Virus record (IMG/VR): IMGVR_UViG_3300033552_000015
Location: 1-49,943 of that record
Direction: 5' to 3' (one strand)
DNA: 49,943 nt
Source of the DNA: a virus
Shown: piece by piece, positions 8,767-17,000 of the stretch
How positions within the stretch are numbered: the first letter of the stretch is position 1
Layout of the letters: the number at the start of each line of letters is the position of its first letter
Position numbers and translations under genes: made by a program
Notes under the pieces: generated by a model
Told to the model about the DNA's origin: nothing
The model's input: only the letters and a program-made list of their open reading frames with translations
The model's database searches: none

Positions 8767-9747
8767 TTAGTGTTTAAAAATTCCTTGAGTTCTGTCGTTA
8801 GGCTTGCCAAACCTTTTCTTAATCACTGGTTCGGTATAATCCGGGAAGTCGGCTAAATTTTTATTGATATATTCAATACCGCTCTGGAGATATTCATTAC
8901 CGTCAATATCTAATTGGTTGGTGATGTCCTGAATTTGAAATTTCGTTAAAGCTGCGCTCTCCTGGTTGTTTTCAAAGTCTCCTTTAAAATTGAATTGGGC
9001 AACGCCATTTTTGAAAGTTACCTGGCGTTCAATAATTGCTTTAGATCCTGTAAGTATGGCAATGCCAGGCTTAATATATTCATTAACTAAAATCGAGTTT
9101 TTACCTGTAGGAATGGTGGTTTTTAAAATGTTGAAGAAATCTACACCGTAAATTTTCTTTACCACTTGGTCTTCAATACGCTTCATCAGGTAACAGATGT
9201 TTGCAAAAACAAACCTGGATCCTCCAATATTAAAGTGCTGATTAAAATCGTGAGCGGCCTTAATCAAAAACTGTTTTTGAATCTGGTATTCTGGTGAAGC
9301 TGCGTATTTATCAAATACTAAAGGTTTGCTTTCTAAAAGCTCAAGCAAATCTTCAATACTATTAAAGCCAATTTCCTGCAAGCTGTCTTTAACCTCGGTA
9401 ACCTGCCATTGAAAAGCTGATTTAGATTCTTCATTATGAATAACCTTAATGCCTGTACTTCCCATGCTCACATTTAGCATTGGTATTGCCGATAGGTAAC
9501 CAAGGTTTGAAGCTATTTTTTGGCAGATTAAAACAGCCTCTTTGATGTCAGCATCAATAATGTTTTCGGCATTTCTATTTGCAGCAATATAAGCAGCTGT
9601 TAAATCAGCAGTTTCTAAACCTCCAATTAATTTTGATATGTAAAGATTTTCTGATTTCTCAATATGAGATTTAAGCACATTGATGCTATTAGTCATATTG
9701 ATGGCTACATGCTGGCCTACTTCTGCTATGTTGGTTAAAAATTTCAT
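8767..9747 (-). CDS. Head-associated phage protein, 326 aa (DUF6712-like)
   Basis: A soluble mixed alpha/beta protein directly behind the portal gene (three-base gap). It resembles, from memory, the Bacteroidetes phage family DUF6712, whose role is not established. Position suggests a head-tail connector, adaptor or internal head protein. Residues 1-75 look helical (KSHIEKSENLYISKLIGG), and the C-terminus is basic (KKRFGKPNDRTQGIFKH). No catalytic motif is visible. Structural function is inferred from neighbours only. Confidence 0.65.
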   Translation of the reverse strand: MKFLTNIAEVGQHVAINMTNSINVLKSHIEKSENLYISKLIGGLETADLTAAYIAANRNAENIIDADIKEAVLICQKIASNLGYLSAIPMLNVSMGSTGIKVIHNEESKSAFQWQVTEVKDSLQEIGFNSIEDLLELLESKPLVFDKYAASPEYQIQKQFLIKAAHDFNQHFNIGGSRFVFANICYLMKRIEDQVVKKIYGVDFFNILKTTIPTGKNSILVNEYIKPGIAILTGSKAIIERQVTFKNGVAQFNFKGDFENNQESAALTKFQIQDITNQLDIDGNEYLQSGIEYINKNLADFPDYTEPVIKKRFGKPNDRTQGIFKH

Positions 9748-9750
9748 GGC

Positions 9751-11121
9751 TTAGCTTGCTTCAGTAAAAATGGATGCTCCAGTATCTAGAGTTGCCAGGG
9801 CGGTATCTTCAACACCTAGTTTTAAATTAGGATCTAAACCGTTGCATAACTTGATAAAATCAAAAAATGAGTAGATGATATCACGGTCAACTTTTAACAT
9901 GGACCGCATCACTTCTAAAGATTCACGAATGTTTGAACCTCCGTTGTTGGCGCCTCCGGAGCTGGTGCCGCCAGTGTTGCCTTGCCCTGTAGTTGCAGGG
10001 TTAACCAACATTGAAAATAAAATCTCCGAGTTTGCTGCAGCTGCATCCGGCAGATAGGCATCATTACGCATTTTATCATCAATAACCTTTATAACCCATT
10101 GGCCAACGGGTTTTCCATCTTTTCCGGTAGAGTAAAAAGACATCAATGCTTTTTGTGCATTTTCGGCACCGGTCAGGCAATCTAAAATCTCATCATATAA
10201 TTCATCAATAAGCGTGTCTTGCTTATCTTCTGAAAGCGTGTTCCAGTTTTCGTATCTGAGTTTAAAATATTCCATTGGGATTTGGATATCATACTTCAGC
10301 GACATTTGATTTTTAAATAAAGCCTTTTTGTAAGCAGGAATTGAAGTGGCAATATCTAACCATCCTGATGCCCGGGCGCTATCCCAATAAACTACAGGGT
10401 AGTAATCATTCAACGGATCAGGCCAACGGATAGGGAAAGCATATTTAAAATCTTTTAAGTTTGATTTTATGCTTTCTACCTGTGAAGGGAATTGAAGATC
10501 ATCAATTACGGGTAATTCTAAACATTCACTAACCTTAGCCGCTGGGAAATTCCCTGATACATAAACAAAAGGAATACAGCCTGATTTTTCATCGATAGGA
10601 GCAAGGCGGCAATGAGAAACTTTATGGTAATTGATAGACCAAATCTTTTCCTTATTGCCATTAAAAATGAGCTCAGGTACGCACCAGCCAAAAAATGCAT
10701 AATCTTGTAAAAGTCCAACCCTGACTTTATTAAAGTTGCTTCGGTTTAAAATATCCTGCCATTCTTGAACGAATACTTTCTTAATTTTTACTTGTCCGGT
10801 TTTTTCATCAAATTGCTCTGTATAGGTAAAAAGACGTTGTCCGTATAAAGCTTTGGTGAATAAATGCAGGGCAGATCTACCAACTGTACTCTTTCTGATC
10901 AGTTGTATAATTTCTTTAGGGAAATTATCGCTAGCACCCCAAAGTATCCATTTATTTTTTCCTTGTTCTTCTTCTTCAGATGCTTTTCCGCTTTTATAAG
11001 TTCCTCCAGAGCTAGAAGCTTTAGCTGATGAATTTACACCAGTAATAACAGCTTGGGCGCCGCTTCTATAAACCAACAGGGGTTCGCCTCCCGTACCTCT
11101 TTTGATAACAGATTTGCTCAT
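9751..11121 (-). CDS. Portal protein
   Basis: 456 aa. After a Ser/Gly-rich N-terminus comes a portal-like core beginning WGASDNFPKEIIQLIRKS and continuing through an ALYGQRL segment. The C-terminal part has a Gly/Ser/Asn-rich flexible segment (about residues 373-390) before a final helical region. This is the pattern of portal proteins in Bacteroidetes prophages: a dodecameric ring at one capsid vertex through which TerL pumps DNA. Start and upstream stop overlap by four bases (ATGA). The gene is separated from the terminase by the inserted 11.5-14.6 kb island. Confidence 0.75.
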   Translation of the reverse strand: MSKSVIKRGTGGEPLLVYRSGAQAVITGVNSSAKASSSGGTYKSGKASEEEEQGKNKWILWGASDNFPKEIIQLIRKSTVGRSALHLFTKALYGQRLFTYTEQFDEKTGQVKIKKVFVQEWQDILNRSNFNKVRVGLLQDYAFFGWCVPELIFNGNKEKIWSINYHKVSHCRLAPIDEKSGCIPFVYVSGNFPAAKVSECLELPVIDDLQFPSQVESIKSNLKDFKYAFPIRWPDPLNDYYPVVYWDSARASGWLDIATSIPAYKKALFKNQMSLKYDIQIPMEYFKLRYENWNTLSEDKQDTLIDELYDEILDCLTGAENAQKALMSFYSTGKDGKPVGQWVIKVIDDKMRNDAYLPDAAAANSEILFSMLVNPATTGQGNTGGTSSGGANNGGSNIRESLEVMRSMLKVDRDIIYSFFDFIKLCNGLDPNLKLGVEDTALATLDTGASIFTEAS

Positions 11122-11390
11122 ACCCAGTATATTTCTTGTTTATTGTATTGAAAAATCAACCTGTTATGCACAGCGTATTTCTTACCAGTTTCCAGGTCTT
11201 TAATACCTCGCATATCATGAGTTTTGCAGTTTGGGGGTAAACCGCATTTGCAAGCGTTTACTAAAGAGATCAATTCGCCGCCAGTTTTGCGGTTAACATC
11301 ACAAGTCATAAAAACGAGGGCAAAGCTTCCGTTACCGTCTCTAAAATCTCGTTTATCAATTTCCCGAATTGCTTCTTTAAATGCTATCAC
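11118..11390 (-). CDS. Small Cys-containing late protein, 90 aa, GTG start
   Basis: A short basic protein with a central CKCGLPPNC segment and an upstream Cys, possibly metal-binding. The start is GTG at 11388-11390. The choice is supported by promoter P2, which places this codon exactly 31 nt after the TGTCGTTTA element, as at the ATGs of P1, P3 and P4. The stop overlaps the portal ATG by four bases, so the two genes are coupled. Function unknown. Confidence 0.7.
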   Translation of the reverse strand: MIAFKEAIREIDKRDFRDGNGSFALVFMTCDVNRKTGGELISLVNACKCGLPPNCKTHDMRGIKDLETGKKYAVHNRLIFQYNKQEIYWV

Positions 11391-11394
11391 GGTT

Positions 11395-11430
11395 TAAATA
11401 TCCGCACCTTAATTTTTTTGATAAACGACA
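11395..11430 (-). promoter_or_regulatory. Late promoter P2
   Basis: TGTCGTTTA at 11430-11422 on the minus strand, 19-nt spacer, GATATTTA as -7 box, and the GTG start codon 31 nt after the motif. It would drive the portal, adaptor and lysis operon through the 286-aa gene. It is back to back with the plus-strand HEPN-gene promoter. Confidence 0.6.
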
Positions 11431-11484
11431 TCAAAAAACAGGGAGATGAAAACAAAAAAGACAGAAAGAAATATTTGTTAAATC

Positions 11485-11516
11485 AGTTGCGTATTTGCAA
11501 CTAAATATTATATTTG
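11485..11516 (+). promoter_or_regulatory. Promoter and palindromic operator of the HEPN-gene cassette
   Basis: The inverted repeat AGTTGC-N6-GCAACT (11485-11502) overlaps a -33 TTG (11487-11489). After 19 bases comes TATATTTG (11509-11516), a perfect TAnnTTTG -7 box. The ATG at 11538 is about 21 nt further on. The 20-bp core AGTTGCGTATTTGCAACTAA recurs with one change at 14641-14660, again over a -33 box, so one repressor probably controls both promoters. Confidence 0.65.
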
Positions 11517-11537
11517 GTGTTTAGTTCAGATATTTAA

Positions 11538-12203
11538 ATGAGAGAATTCATACATAAGTTAGATAAGAAAAACTTTTTTTACGAATTGGTTACCCTCTTA
11601 GCCTACACACAGTTCGGTGTAAATGAATTATTTAATAGAGGGTTCATAATTAAGGCAAAAAGTAAATATCGTATTCCAGTTGATTTCTATGATTATATAG
11701 ATAGTCGTGGTTTTCCTAATGATGTAATACAACAAATTTACAATTATAAAACCTTTACTCCTTTAATATTTGTACCAGGCTTTACAACAAAAGATAAGCA
11801 AAGAACTTATGAATTTAATCCTAATCAATCTGCTATTGAATATTTAAATGATACCGGAGGAATCTCACCTGCTAATTGGATATTAACATATATGACAATA
11901 ATTTCTGCATTTGTGAAGATTGATGGCTTAAACTTAAGCGGTCCTACGTATGAATTCTTTAGACATCTACGAAATGCAGCTGCACACAACGGGAAGTTTA
12001 AGATTGGGGAAAAAGTTATAAATAAAGATGGCGAATTACAAAAGCCCGCAAAGTGGAGGAATTTTGAAATAAAAGCATCTTATAACGATATGGAGTTAAT
12101 TCTAAAACATAAAGAAGATACTGAAGCTTTTTTTGATCAAGGTGATTTGGTGGAATTTTTGCTAGATTTTGAAAACCATTATCCCGAAATAAAATTGAAA
12201 TAA
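11538..12203 (+). CDS. HEPN-like protein, candidate abortive-infection or toxin RNase
   Basis: 221 aa on the plus strand, against the direction of all surrounding structural genes. Residues 139-155 read EFFRHLRNAAAHNGKF and contain RNAAAH (Arg145 to His150), the Rx4H motif of HEPN-domain ribonucleases. The motif lies in a predicted helix after another hydrophobic helix (about 113-128), as in that fold. HEPN proteins are frequent in abortive-infection and toxin-antitoxin systems. It has its own promoter and operator and heads a plus-strand group ending at a terminator. It could be a superinfection-exclusion toxin carried by the prophage. The family assignment rests mainly on this motif. Confidence 0.6.
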   Translation: MREFIHKLDKKNFFYELVTLLAYTQFGVNELFNRGFIIKAKSKYRIPVDFYDYIDSRGFPNDVIQQIYNYKTFTPLIFVPGFTTKDKQRTYEFNPNQSAIEYLNDTGGISPANWILTYMTIISAFVKIDGLNLSGPTYEFFRHLRNAAAHNGKFKIGEKVINKDGELQKPAKWRNFEIKASYNDMELILKHKEDTEAFFDQGDLVEFLLDFENHYPEIKLK

Positions 12204-12208
12204 TATTA

Positions 12209-12406
12209 ATGATGAACACTAAAGAAGCCTTTGAAAATCTTTGCCTAAATCAAGAAAAATGCGAAAGCATTGGTTTAAATGATAGCACACGCAAATCTTA
12301 TTTACGCCGTTTGCGGTTAAAACAAACATTGTCATTAGATAAGATGGAAGAAATATTAATTAAAGCCGATTATGAAGTAAAACAGGAAAAATTATGGAAG
12401 AATTAG
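12209..12406 (+). CDS. Small putative DNA-binding or antitoxin-like protein, 65 aa
   Basis: A short basic protein with a helical central part (TRKSYLRRLRLKQTLSLDK) and a C-terminal IKADYEVKQEKLW segment. It follows the HEPN-type gene by five bases, so co-transcription is likely. The start may be the ATG at 12209 or the next codon, 12212. Size and charge would suit a helix-turn-helix regulator or an antitoxin for the gene before it, but no motif settles this. Confidence 0.6.
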   Translation: MMNTKEAFENLCLNQEKCESIGLNDSTRKSYLRRLRLKQTLSLDKMEEILIKADYEVKQEKLWKN

Positions 12407-12645
12407 AAAACGAAAATAATTTTAAAATCCAAATAGAATTGGGTGATGGTAATACTGAAGCTTCAGTTGTTACGTCATTAATAGATGAAGGTAAAACTTC
12501 ATTGTTTTCTGTTTTTGTTACTGGAGTAAAAATTGCCGAATTACAAATGGATTCAAGTACACGGCAGTGGATCAGCAAATACGGTTTTGTAACCAATGAT
12601 ACGATACAAAGTATTGGTGAAAAAATTGAGAATTATTTTGATTAA
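12394..12645 (+). CDS. Small acidic protein of unknown function, 83 aa
   Basis: Overlaps the preceding gene by 13 bases in another frame, typical of a coupled operon. It is acidic (EELENENNFKIQIELGDG) with a short beta-rich middle and no Cys, signal or membrane segment. It is the third gene of the plus-strand cassette. Function unknown; a nucleic-acid mimic or inhibitor role would be guesswork. Confidence 0.55.
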   Translation: MEELENENNFKIQIELGDGNTEASVVTSLIDEGKTSLFSVFVTGVKIAELQMDSSTRQWISKYGFVTNDTIQSIGEKIENYFD

Positions 12646-12671
12646 TCATTATCCAAACTCAAAAAACTAAT

Positions 12672-12842
12672 ATGGAAAAGTTAAAAAAAGTAACTCAAAG
12701 TTTAAAAAACTGTAGCCAATCTATGAAAGAATTCGCCCTACGATTAAAAGAGGTAACGAAAGCTGTTCAAGATTTTGAAAAAATTAAAATCAACTACTTA
12801 CTACCTAAAAAGAATTTAGATTTTTTAAAACAAAGAATTTAA
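12672..12842 (+). CDS. Small helical protein, 56 aa
   Basis: Begins MEKLKKVTQSLKNCSQSMKE and ends FLKQRI: a basic, heptad-like helix. It lies 26 bases after the 83-aa gene and 19 bases before a strong terminator, so it reads as the last gene of the plus-strand cassette. It is too short for a family call. Codon use matches the neighbours and the frame is intact. Confidence 0.5.
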   Translation: MEKLKKVTQSLKNCSQSMKEFALRLKEVTKAVQDFEKIKINYLLPKKNLDFLKQRI

Positions 12843-12860
12843 TCCCATGCCTAATTAACC

Positions 12861-12904
12861 AAAAAAAATCCCCTTCGGTTTTTCTCCGAAGAGGATTTTT
12901 TTTG
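12861..12904. terminator. Bidirectional intrinsic terminator
   Basis: A stem with arms AATCCCCTTCGG and CCGAAGAGGATT (one mismatch) is flanked by A8 on the left and T8 on the right, so it can terminate from both sides. It lies between the convergent plus-strand cassette (ends 12842) and the DUF932 gene (ends 12945). Confidence 0.9.
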
Positions 12905-12944
12905 AAAAGCCATACCGCCAAACTTTAAAGTTCAGCGGTATAAA

Positions 12945-13979
12945 TTAATTTAATACTATATCATCAGTTTTTGCAAATGTTTGACAAATATTAAAAGCGG
13001 CTTGGGTTTTATTGTATCCACTACCCATCAAAACAGATTTTAATTTACTTTCAGCATCCTTGTAAGATTTTACATTTTGCAAATATCCGGTTACGGCATT
13101 ATATGCGCCAAACAAAGTTCCTTTAGTGGTGGTCATTTGTTGGGTTTCGTTACTCATGGCATATTCAAAAGCATTTTCTGTGATGTTTTTAAAACTGGTA
13201 GAAAGCAATTCTCTTTTGCCTTCTTCAATTGCAAATAAAGCTTCTTTACTTGGCGCCAAAGCTTTTTCTATCAGCTGTAAAACTTGTTTATCTGTGATTT
13301 GAATTTTCGCCCAGTGATTAAAAATATCTTCCATTTCATTGGCTAACTGGTTACTAATCCCCATTATTTTATGAGCCTGTTTTAAAGTTTCGGTTGCACT
13401 TTGCGTATGTCTAATTTTAAAAACGTTGCTACAATTTGCTAAAGCTGCATTTAATGTGTTATTGCAAACTATTCTAATAGGGGTAAAAGCTGCGGTTATG
13501 CTTCCGCTTCCATCATGGCTGGTAGTTAAAAAAATATATTTCTCTATTAAATCATCAGAACCAACTTTAATATAATCTGGCAGTTTTGCAGTAATAAAAA
13601 TTTTTTCTCCTAATCCTAAAGCTCCTGCGGTTTCATAAAAAACGCCATCGTTTGTTCCTGTAATCGCGTCAAAAAACGTAAAGGCTTGTTTATTTTGCAC
13701 TATCTCGTAATCCTTTCCAACAACTCCCAAAATTTGGTTGGTGTCGGTCCTTACGGTTGCAAAATTATTTTGAAGTTCGGCATCAGGGGTAAAAAAATCA
13801 TTTCCATAAGTAAAGAGTTTTCGCTTCTCTACTTCAAAATTTAAACCTGCAAAGTTTAAAGCTTCTTCGCTTGTGGGATAATCTTCTACTATCTGACCTA
13901 AATTGTGCCATACTTTTTCCCTTACTGAAAAAAAACTGTGTTGCTGTGTTAATTCGTTAAAATATAGTTTATGCGCCAT
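12945..13979 (-). CDS. DUF932 family phage/plasmid-like protein
   Basis: 344 aa. It shows features typical of DUF932/TIGR03299 proteins: an N-terminal VREKVWHNLGQ segment, a central GDV-like core with VGKDYEIVQN and FITTSHDGSGS-type blocks, and the TPIRIVCNNTLNAAL motif about residues 167-182. These proteins are common on phages, plasmids and ICEs; their biochemical role is unknown. The start overlaps the 44-aa upstream gene by 11 bases. With that gene and the 139-aa gene it forms the minus-strand arm of the inserted island. Confidence 0.85.
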   Translation of the reverse strand: MAHKLYFNELTQQHSFFSVREKVWHNLGQIVEDYPTSEEALNFAGLNFEVEKRKLFTYGNDFFTPDAELQNNFATVRTDTNQILGVVGKDYEIVQNKQAFTFFDAITGTNDGVFYETAGALGLGEKIFITAKLPDYIKVGSDDLIEKYIFLTTSHDGSGSITAAFTPIRIVCNNTLNAALANCSNVFKIRHTQSATETLKQAHKIMGISNQLANEMEDIFNHWAKIQITDKQVLQLIEKALAPSKEALFAIEEGKRELLSTSFKNITENAFEYAMSNETQQMTTTKGTLFGAYNAVTGYLQNVKSYKDAESKLKSVLMGSGYNKTQAAFNICQTFAKTDDIVLN

Positions 13980-14103
13980 TACCGTAAGTATTTAGGAATA
14001 AGTCTAATTCAAAATTGAAAGCTTTTGGATTTTCTGTCGCTAGGTTTTCAGCGTAACCTTCCCAAAAAATTTGGTCGGTCAATTGTATAAAAAGTTCGTA
14101 CAT
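13969..14103 (-). CDS. Small acidic protein coupled to the DUF932 gene, 44 aa
   Basis: Begins MYELFIQLTDQIFWEGYAEN and ends NTYGNGA. The last 11 bases overlap the DUF932 start in another frame, an arrangement that favours translational coupling. It lies downstream of the 14140-14171 terminator hairpin, so the pair may need read-through or a promoter in the 36-base gap. Function unknown. Confidence 0.55.
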   Translation of the reverse strand: MYELFIQLTDQIFWEGYAENLATENPKAFNFELDLFLNTYGNGA

Positions 14104-14139
14104 TGGTTTTCTCTTAAAAAGTGTAACAATTAATTTAAA

Positions 14140-14171
14140 AAAAGCCCCTCGGTTGCAGCCTTGGGGCTTTT
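14140..14171 (-). terminator. Intrinsic terminator or attenuator after the 139-aa gene
   Basis: On the minus strand AAAAGCCCC pairs with GGGGCTTTT around a 14-nt loop and runs into seven T residues. It is four bases after the 139-aa gene stop and before the 44-aa/DUF932 pair. It may attenuate rather than end transcription, because no clear promoter follows. Confidence 0.75.
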
Positions 14172-14174
14172 GTT

Positions 14175-14594
14175 TTAGAGTTCTAAAGCAAGTTCGTTTT
14201 CTGCGGTTGCTCTTTTGTCTCCAATTTCAATCTTTAGCACATCAATAACTTTTTCAATTATTGATGTATTGTAGGTTTGAAACTTGTTTCCTTCTCCATC
14301 CATAATTTGTAAATTGTCTTTAACTCCATCTTTCCCCAGGTTAAAGCTGTCAAGATTTTTTTCCGTTTGGCTTAGCAATTCCAGCTTTTGTAAAATCACC
14401 CCTTTGTTTTGTACAAATTTGATTACCTCAAAGATGTTGCGCTTTTTAGATTCTTCAATCACTTGAAAATTTGCATCTTCTGTGTTGGTGGTTTCTTCTT
14501 CGGTTGCTATTACGCTTAAGCCTGTAACCGTTAAATGGTCTGTGTTTACCTCTGCTACTTTAGCAGGTGCGTTCTGTTGTCTGTTCTTGCTCAT
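14175..14594 (-). CDS. Island protein of unknown function, 139 aa
   Basis: A polar protein with a Thr/Glu-rich N-terminal region (ATEEETTNTED) and a more compact C-terminal half with IMDGEGNKFQTYNTS. No membrane or signal segment. It is the first gene of the minus-strand arm of the island, read from the operator-bearing promoter at 14626-14659 with a leader of about 30 nt. DUF932 genes often have such small neighbours, but I do not recognise this one. Confidence 0.65.
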   Translation of the reverse strand: MSKNRQQNAPAKVAEVNTDHLTVTGLSVIATEEETTNTEDANFQVIEESKKRNIFEVIKFVQNKGVILQKLELLSQTEKNLDSFNLGKDGVKDNLQIMDGEGNKFQTYNTSIIEKVIDVLKIEIGDKRATAENELALEL

Positions 14595-14625
14595 AATTTG
14601 CTCTTATTTAGTGATTTAACATACT

Positions 14626-14659
14626 TAAAGATACTATTTTAGTTGCGTATTCGCAACTA
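14626..14659 (-). promoter_or_regulatory. Promoter and palindromic operator of the minus-strand arm of the island
   Basis: A perfect inverted repeat TAGTTGCG-N4-CGCAACTA (14640-14659) contains a minus-strand -33 TTG (14656-14654). Twenty bases on is TATCTTTA (14633-14626), a near -7 box. It has the same 20-bp core and architecture as the operator at 11485-11502. The rest of the 14595-14938 gap holds only the hairpins at 14899-14965. Confidence 0.65.
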
Positions 14660-14898
14660 ATTAGTAAATTATTTCTACAGAAAATTTCATCTCAAATTTT
14701 TAAGGTTTTTTCTTTTTAATATTCTGGTTATTATTTTGTTACGCTTTTTGAGACTTTTTTCAAGTCTCAAAAATCTCTCTGATGAGTACTGCCTGCCCTG
14801 TCGGACTTTGGCAATTGCCTGTTTTCGCATTACACGGTATATGATAGCGCATACCGCAAGAAATTGCCATAAATTGAGCAAACTTTGGCACAAGGTGT

Positions 14899-14965
14899 GC
14901 CCCTTATAGCAGGGGCTTCATAGGATTTAGTGTGAAATTTATCGGCGGGTTCTTGCCCCTGCTAT
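14899..14965 (-). other. Competing hairpins at the 3' end of the large terminase gene
   Basis: On the minus strand three segments occur in order: ATAGCAGGGGC (14965-14955, inside terL), GCCCCTGCTAT (14916-14906) and AGGGGC (ending 14899). The middle one can pair with either neighbour (11 bp with the first, or GCCCCT/AGGGGC with the third), so two folds exclude each other. No T-tract follows. It may be an RNA-processing or attenuation element, or chance. Confidence 0.4.
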
Positions 14966-16438
14966 CTTAACCTTTCCGTTAAGACGGTCCGCGTACTTGC
15001 CCATGGCGATGGTATCATGAGCATCAGAGAAGTGAGTAGTAGTTCGTTGGTCGATCTTGTGATTCTTCTCATCGACCTTCTTCTTTTCATACCCGTTCTT
15101 GCCTTGTATAATCTCTGCACCATTTAAGGATATGATAAGGTATTTGCAATGATGTCTATTGTATTCAAAGATTGGTAGCTCGGGGTGATCATTCTTATGA
15201 GCATAGCCAAAGAACTTATATCTATCATCATGACCAGGCTGTTGACCAATGTACTGTTCAATAACAGTCCAACCATGGTTGCGTAATACTCGGCAAACTA
15301 TTATATAATACTCTTCTGACCTTGCATCAGGGTCTTTGGCGGTGTGATCATACCAATAGTGTACGGTTTTGCACTTGTGGAAGCGGTAGTAGTTGCACCA
15401 GCGTTCCAACAACTCATCGAAGCGTGAGTGCTCATCAATGGAGATGGCAGATAGGTAGCGGAATATGTTGTTATATTCCTGACAGGTTACTATGCCATTG
15501 AACCACGACCCGTAATCCATTGAGATTTCTAAAGGTTGATCGGATAATATATCAGAATCCTGTAATGATGTTAAATTGCTAAAAGTATCTACCTGATATC
15601 CGTTAGCATTGTCCAGCAATCCTGTTAAGTAATCATTGTTGAACTCGGTATAAGTATGTTTTTTATCATCAAAAAAGGGATAAAACCCGCCTACTACTTT
15701 TTTAGGTCTGATGTTAAGAATCTCGGCTTCGTATTCACTTGGCATCAATATTCGTCTCTGATCAGTAAACCAATCTGGTGGGAGGTTGTGTCTGTTTATC
15801 GCAGAAGGTCCAGAAATAAAGAGGTATTTATCAGGCTCTTTTTTAGCGAATTCCTCATAATTAAAAACCCATTCCCCTTTACGAGTTCTCGGCATAGAAC
15901 AAGCCAACAATAAACTACGATAGTGTTTATTGTTTTTTAGTTTTTCATATTCTAACCTCATGGTAGGTAATACCTGAGATTCAAATTTATGCTGATCTAA
16001 GTCCTGCGCTTCATCTCCAACGCCGCTGGCGTAATTTGCGCCCCTGCTGTTGGTGTCTTGAGATAAAATATCGTAAACAGTTCCGTTATAAAAAAAAATT
16101 GAATGCTTTGGATCCTCCGGAGCTTCATAACATTTTGGCCATTTCCATTTGGGTGGGGGTAACCTGCCAACAAAAAAGTGAAGGTCTTTTTTAAAGCCAA
16201 TTCTATCTAATGCATTAATGGTACTCGGAAGAGTTTTAGTAAGGGCTTGCTGATAAGTTCCGCTAATAATAAAGTTTTTCGACCGAGGCATATCATAAAC
16301 CACGTTTTTAATTTTAAAGCCAATGATAAAGGATTTACCACCTCCCCGGCCAACTTGCACAATGATGTAAGACTGGGGGGCAATCTCAACCAATATTTGC
16401 ATTGGGTTTAATATAATAGTTGAATCAGCTTTATTCAT
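14939..16438 (-). CDS. terL: Terminase large subunit (ATPase and nuclease)
   Basis: 499 aa from ATG 16438; a TTG six bases earlier is less likely. The ATPase domain has a Walker A-like VGRGGGKS (residues 29-36) and a Walker B with catalytic Glu in GVGDEAQ (about 142-145). The C-terminal RNase H-like nuclease shows Asp308 (ISMDYGS), Asp364 (WYDHT) and the final acidic pair Asp472/Asp475 (FSDAHD). It cuts concatemers and pumps DNA through the portal into the prohead. It overlaps the putative terS by eight bases. Unusually, it lies downstream of the capsid genes and is parted from the portal by a 3.5-kb island. Confidence 0.92.
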   Translation of the reverse strand: MNKADSTIILNPMQILVEIAPQSYIIVQVGRGGGKSFIIGFKIKNVVYDMPRSKNFIISGTYQQALTKTLPSTINALDRIGFKKDLHFFVGRLPPPKWKWPKCYEAPEDPKHSIFFYNGTVYDILSQDTNSRGANYASGVGDEAQDLDQHKFESQVLPTMRLEYEKLKNNKHYRSLLLACSMPRTRKGEWVFNYEEFAKKEPDKYLFISGPSAINRHNLPPDWFTDQRRILMPSEYEAEILNIRPKKVVGGFYPFFDDKKHTYTEFNNDYLTGLLDNANGYQVDTFSNLTSLQDSDILSDQPLEISMDYGSWFNGIVTCQEYNNIFRYLSAISIDEHSRFDELLERWCNYYRFHKCKTVHYWYDHTAKDPDARSEEYYIIVCRVLRNHGWTVIEQYIGQQPGHDDRYKFFGYAHKNDHPELPIFEYNRHHCKYLIISLNGAEIIQGKNGYEKKKVDEKNHKIDQRTTTHFSDAHDTIAMGKYADRLNGKVKIAGARTRR

Positions 16439-17000
16439 TTTCAATAGTTACATCAGTTGCATCCTCAGCAATGTGATCAACCATATCAGAAAAATCAACT
16501 CTACCTGTTTTTATCATAGATTTTAATAAGTCTAAAACTCCATCAGGTAAAACAATTTGGAAGTTGTGAGGCTCTAAAGCTTCAAAATTAATGGCATCAG
16601 GATCTAAAATGTTTACACCGTTAATTTTTGCTATTGCATTAGCCCCCTTGATCATCGCATCATAATCATTGTTATTTCTAGCCATATCAATGGCATCTCT
16701 CGCTATTTCTGTAGATAAATGACGAATACCTTCTTTGGTTGTTTTTGAAATATCCCCAATTAAAGCGATTGCATTTGCAATATCTCGATAAGCTGTTGGT
16801 CTGCTTAATTCAGGAAAACGCTTCATTAATATAGCCACAGCATCAGCCATGCTATTATAATTTCTCATAATGGTAAATGCTTCCATCCATCGGATGATAA
16901 CTTTTTTATCATGTTCGGTTAAACCTGTTTCATCCCCTTCAGGATCTTTCATGAAGGCAACAATCTTTTCGTATTGCGAGACTTTACCTATAAGTTTCAT
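16431..17000 (-). CDS. terS: Terminase small subunit (putative)
   Basis: 189 aa, immediately upstream of and overlapping terL. The segment RPTAYRDIANAIALIGDIS (about residues 77-95) with the preceding helices looks like a helix-turn-helix that could recognise the packaging site. The middle is helical (oligomerisation) and the C-terminus acidic (IAEDATDVTIENE), as in many TerS proteins that contact TerL. The assignment depends on position and general architecture. Confidence 0.7.
   Translation of the reverse strand: MKLIGKVSQYEKIVAFMKDPEGDETGLTEHDKKVIIRWMEAFTIMRNYNSMADAVAILMKRFPELSRPTAYRDIANAIALIGDISKTTKEGIRHLSTEIARDAIDMARNNNDYDAMIKGANAIAKINGVNILDPDAINFEALEPHNFQIVLPDGVLDLLKSMIKTGRVDFSDMVDHIAEDATDVTIENE

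Noticed and set aside
14687-14893. A 68-codon minus-strand open frame after terL
   Set aside because: It begins with a GTG beside the hairpins, is extremely basic and low in complexity at its end, and has no good upstream signal. Probably chance.
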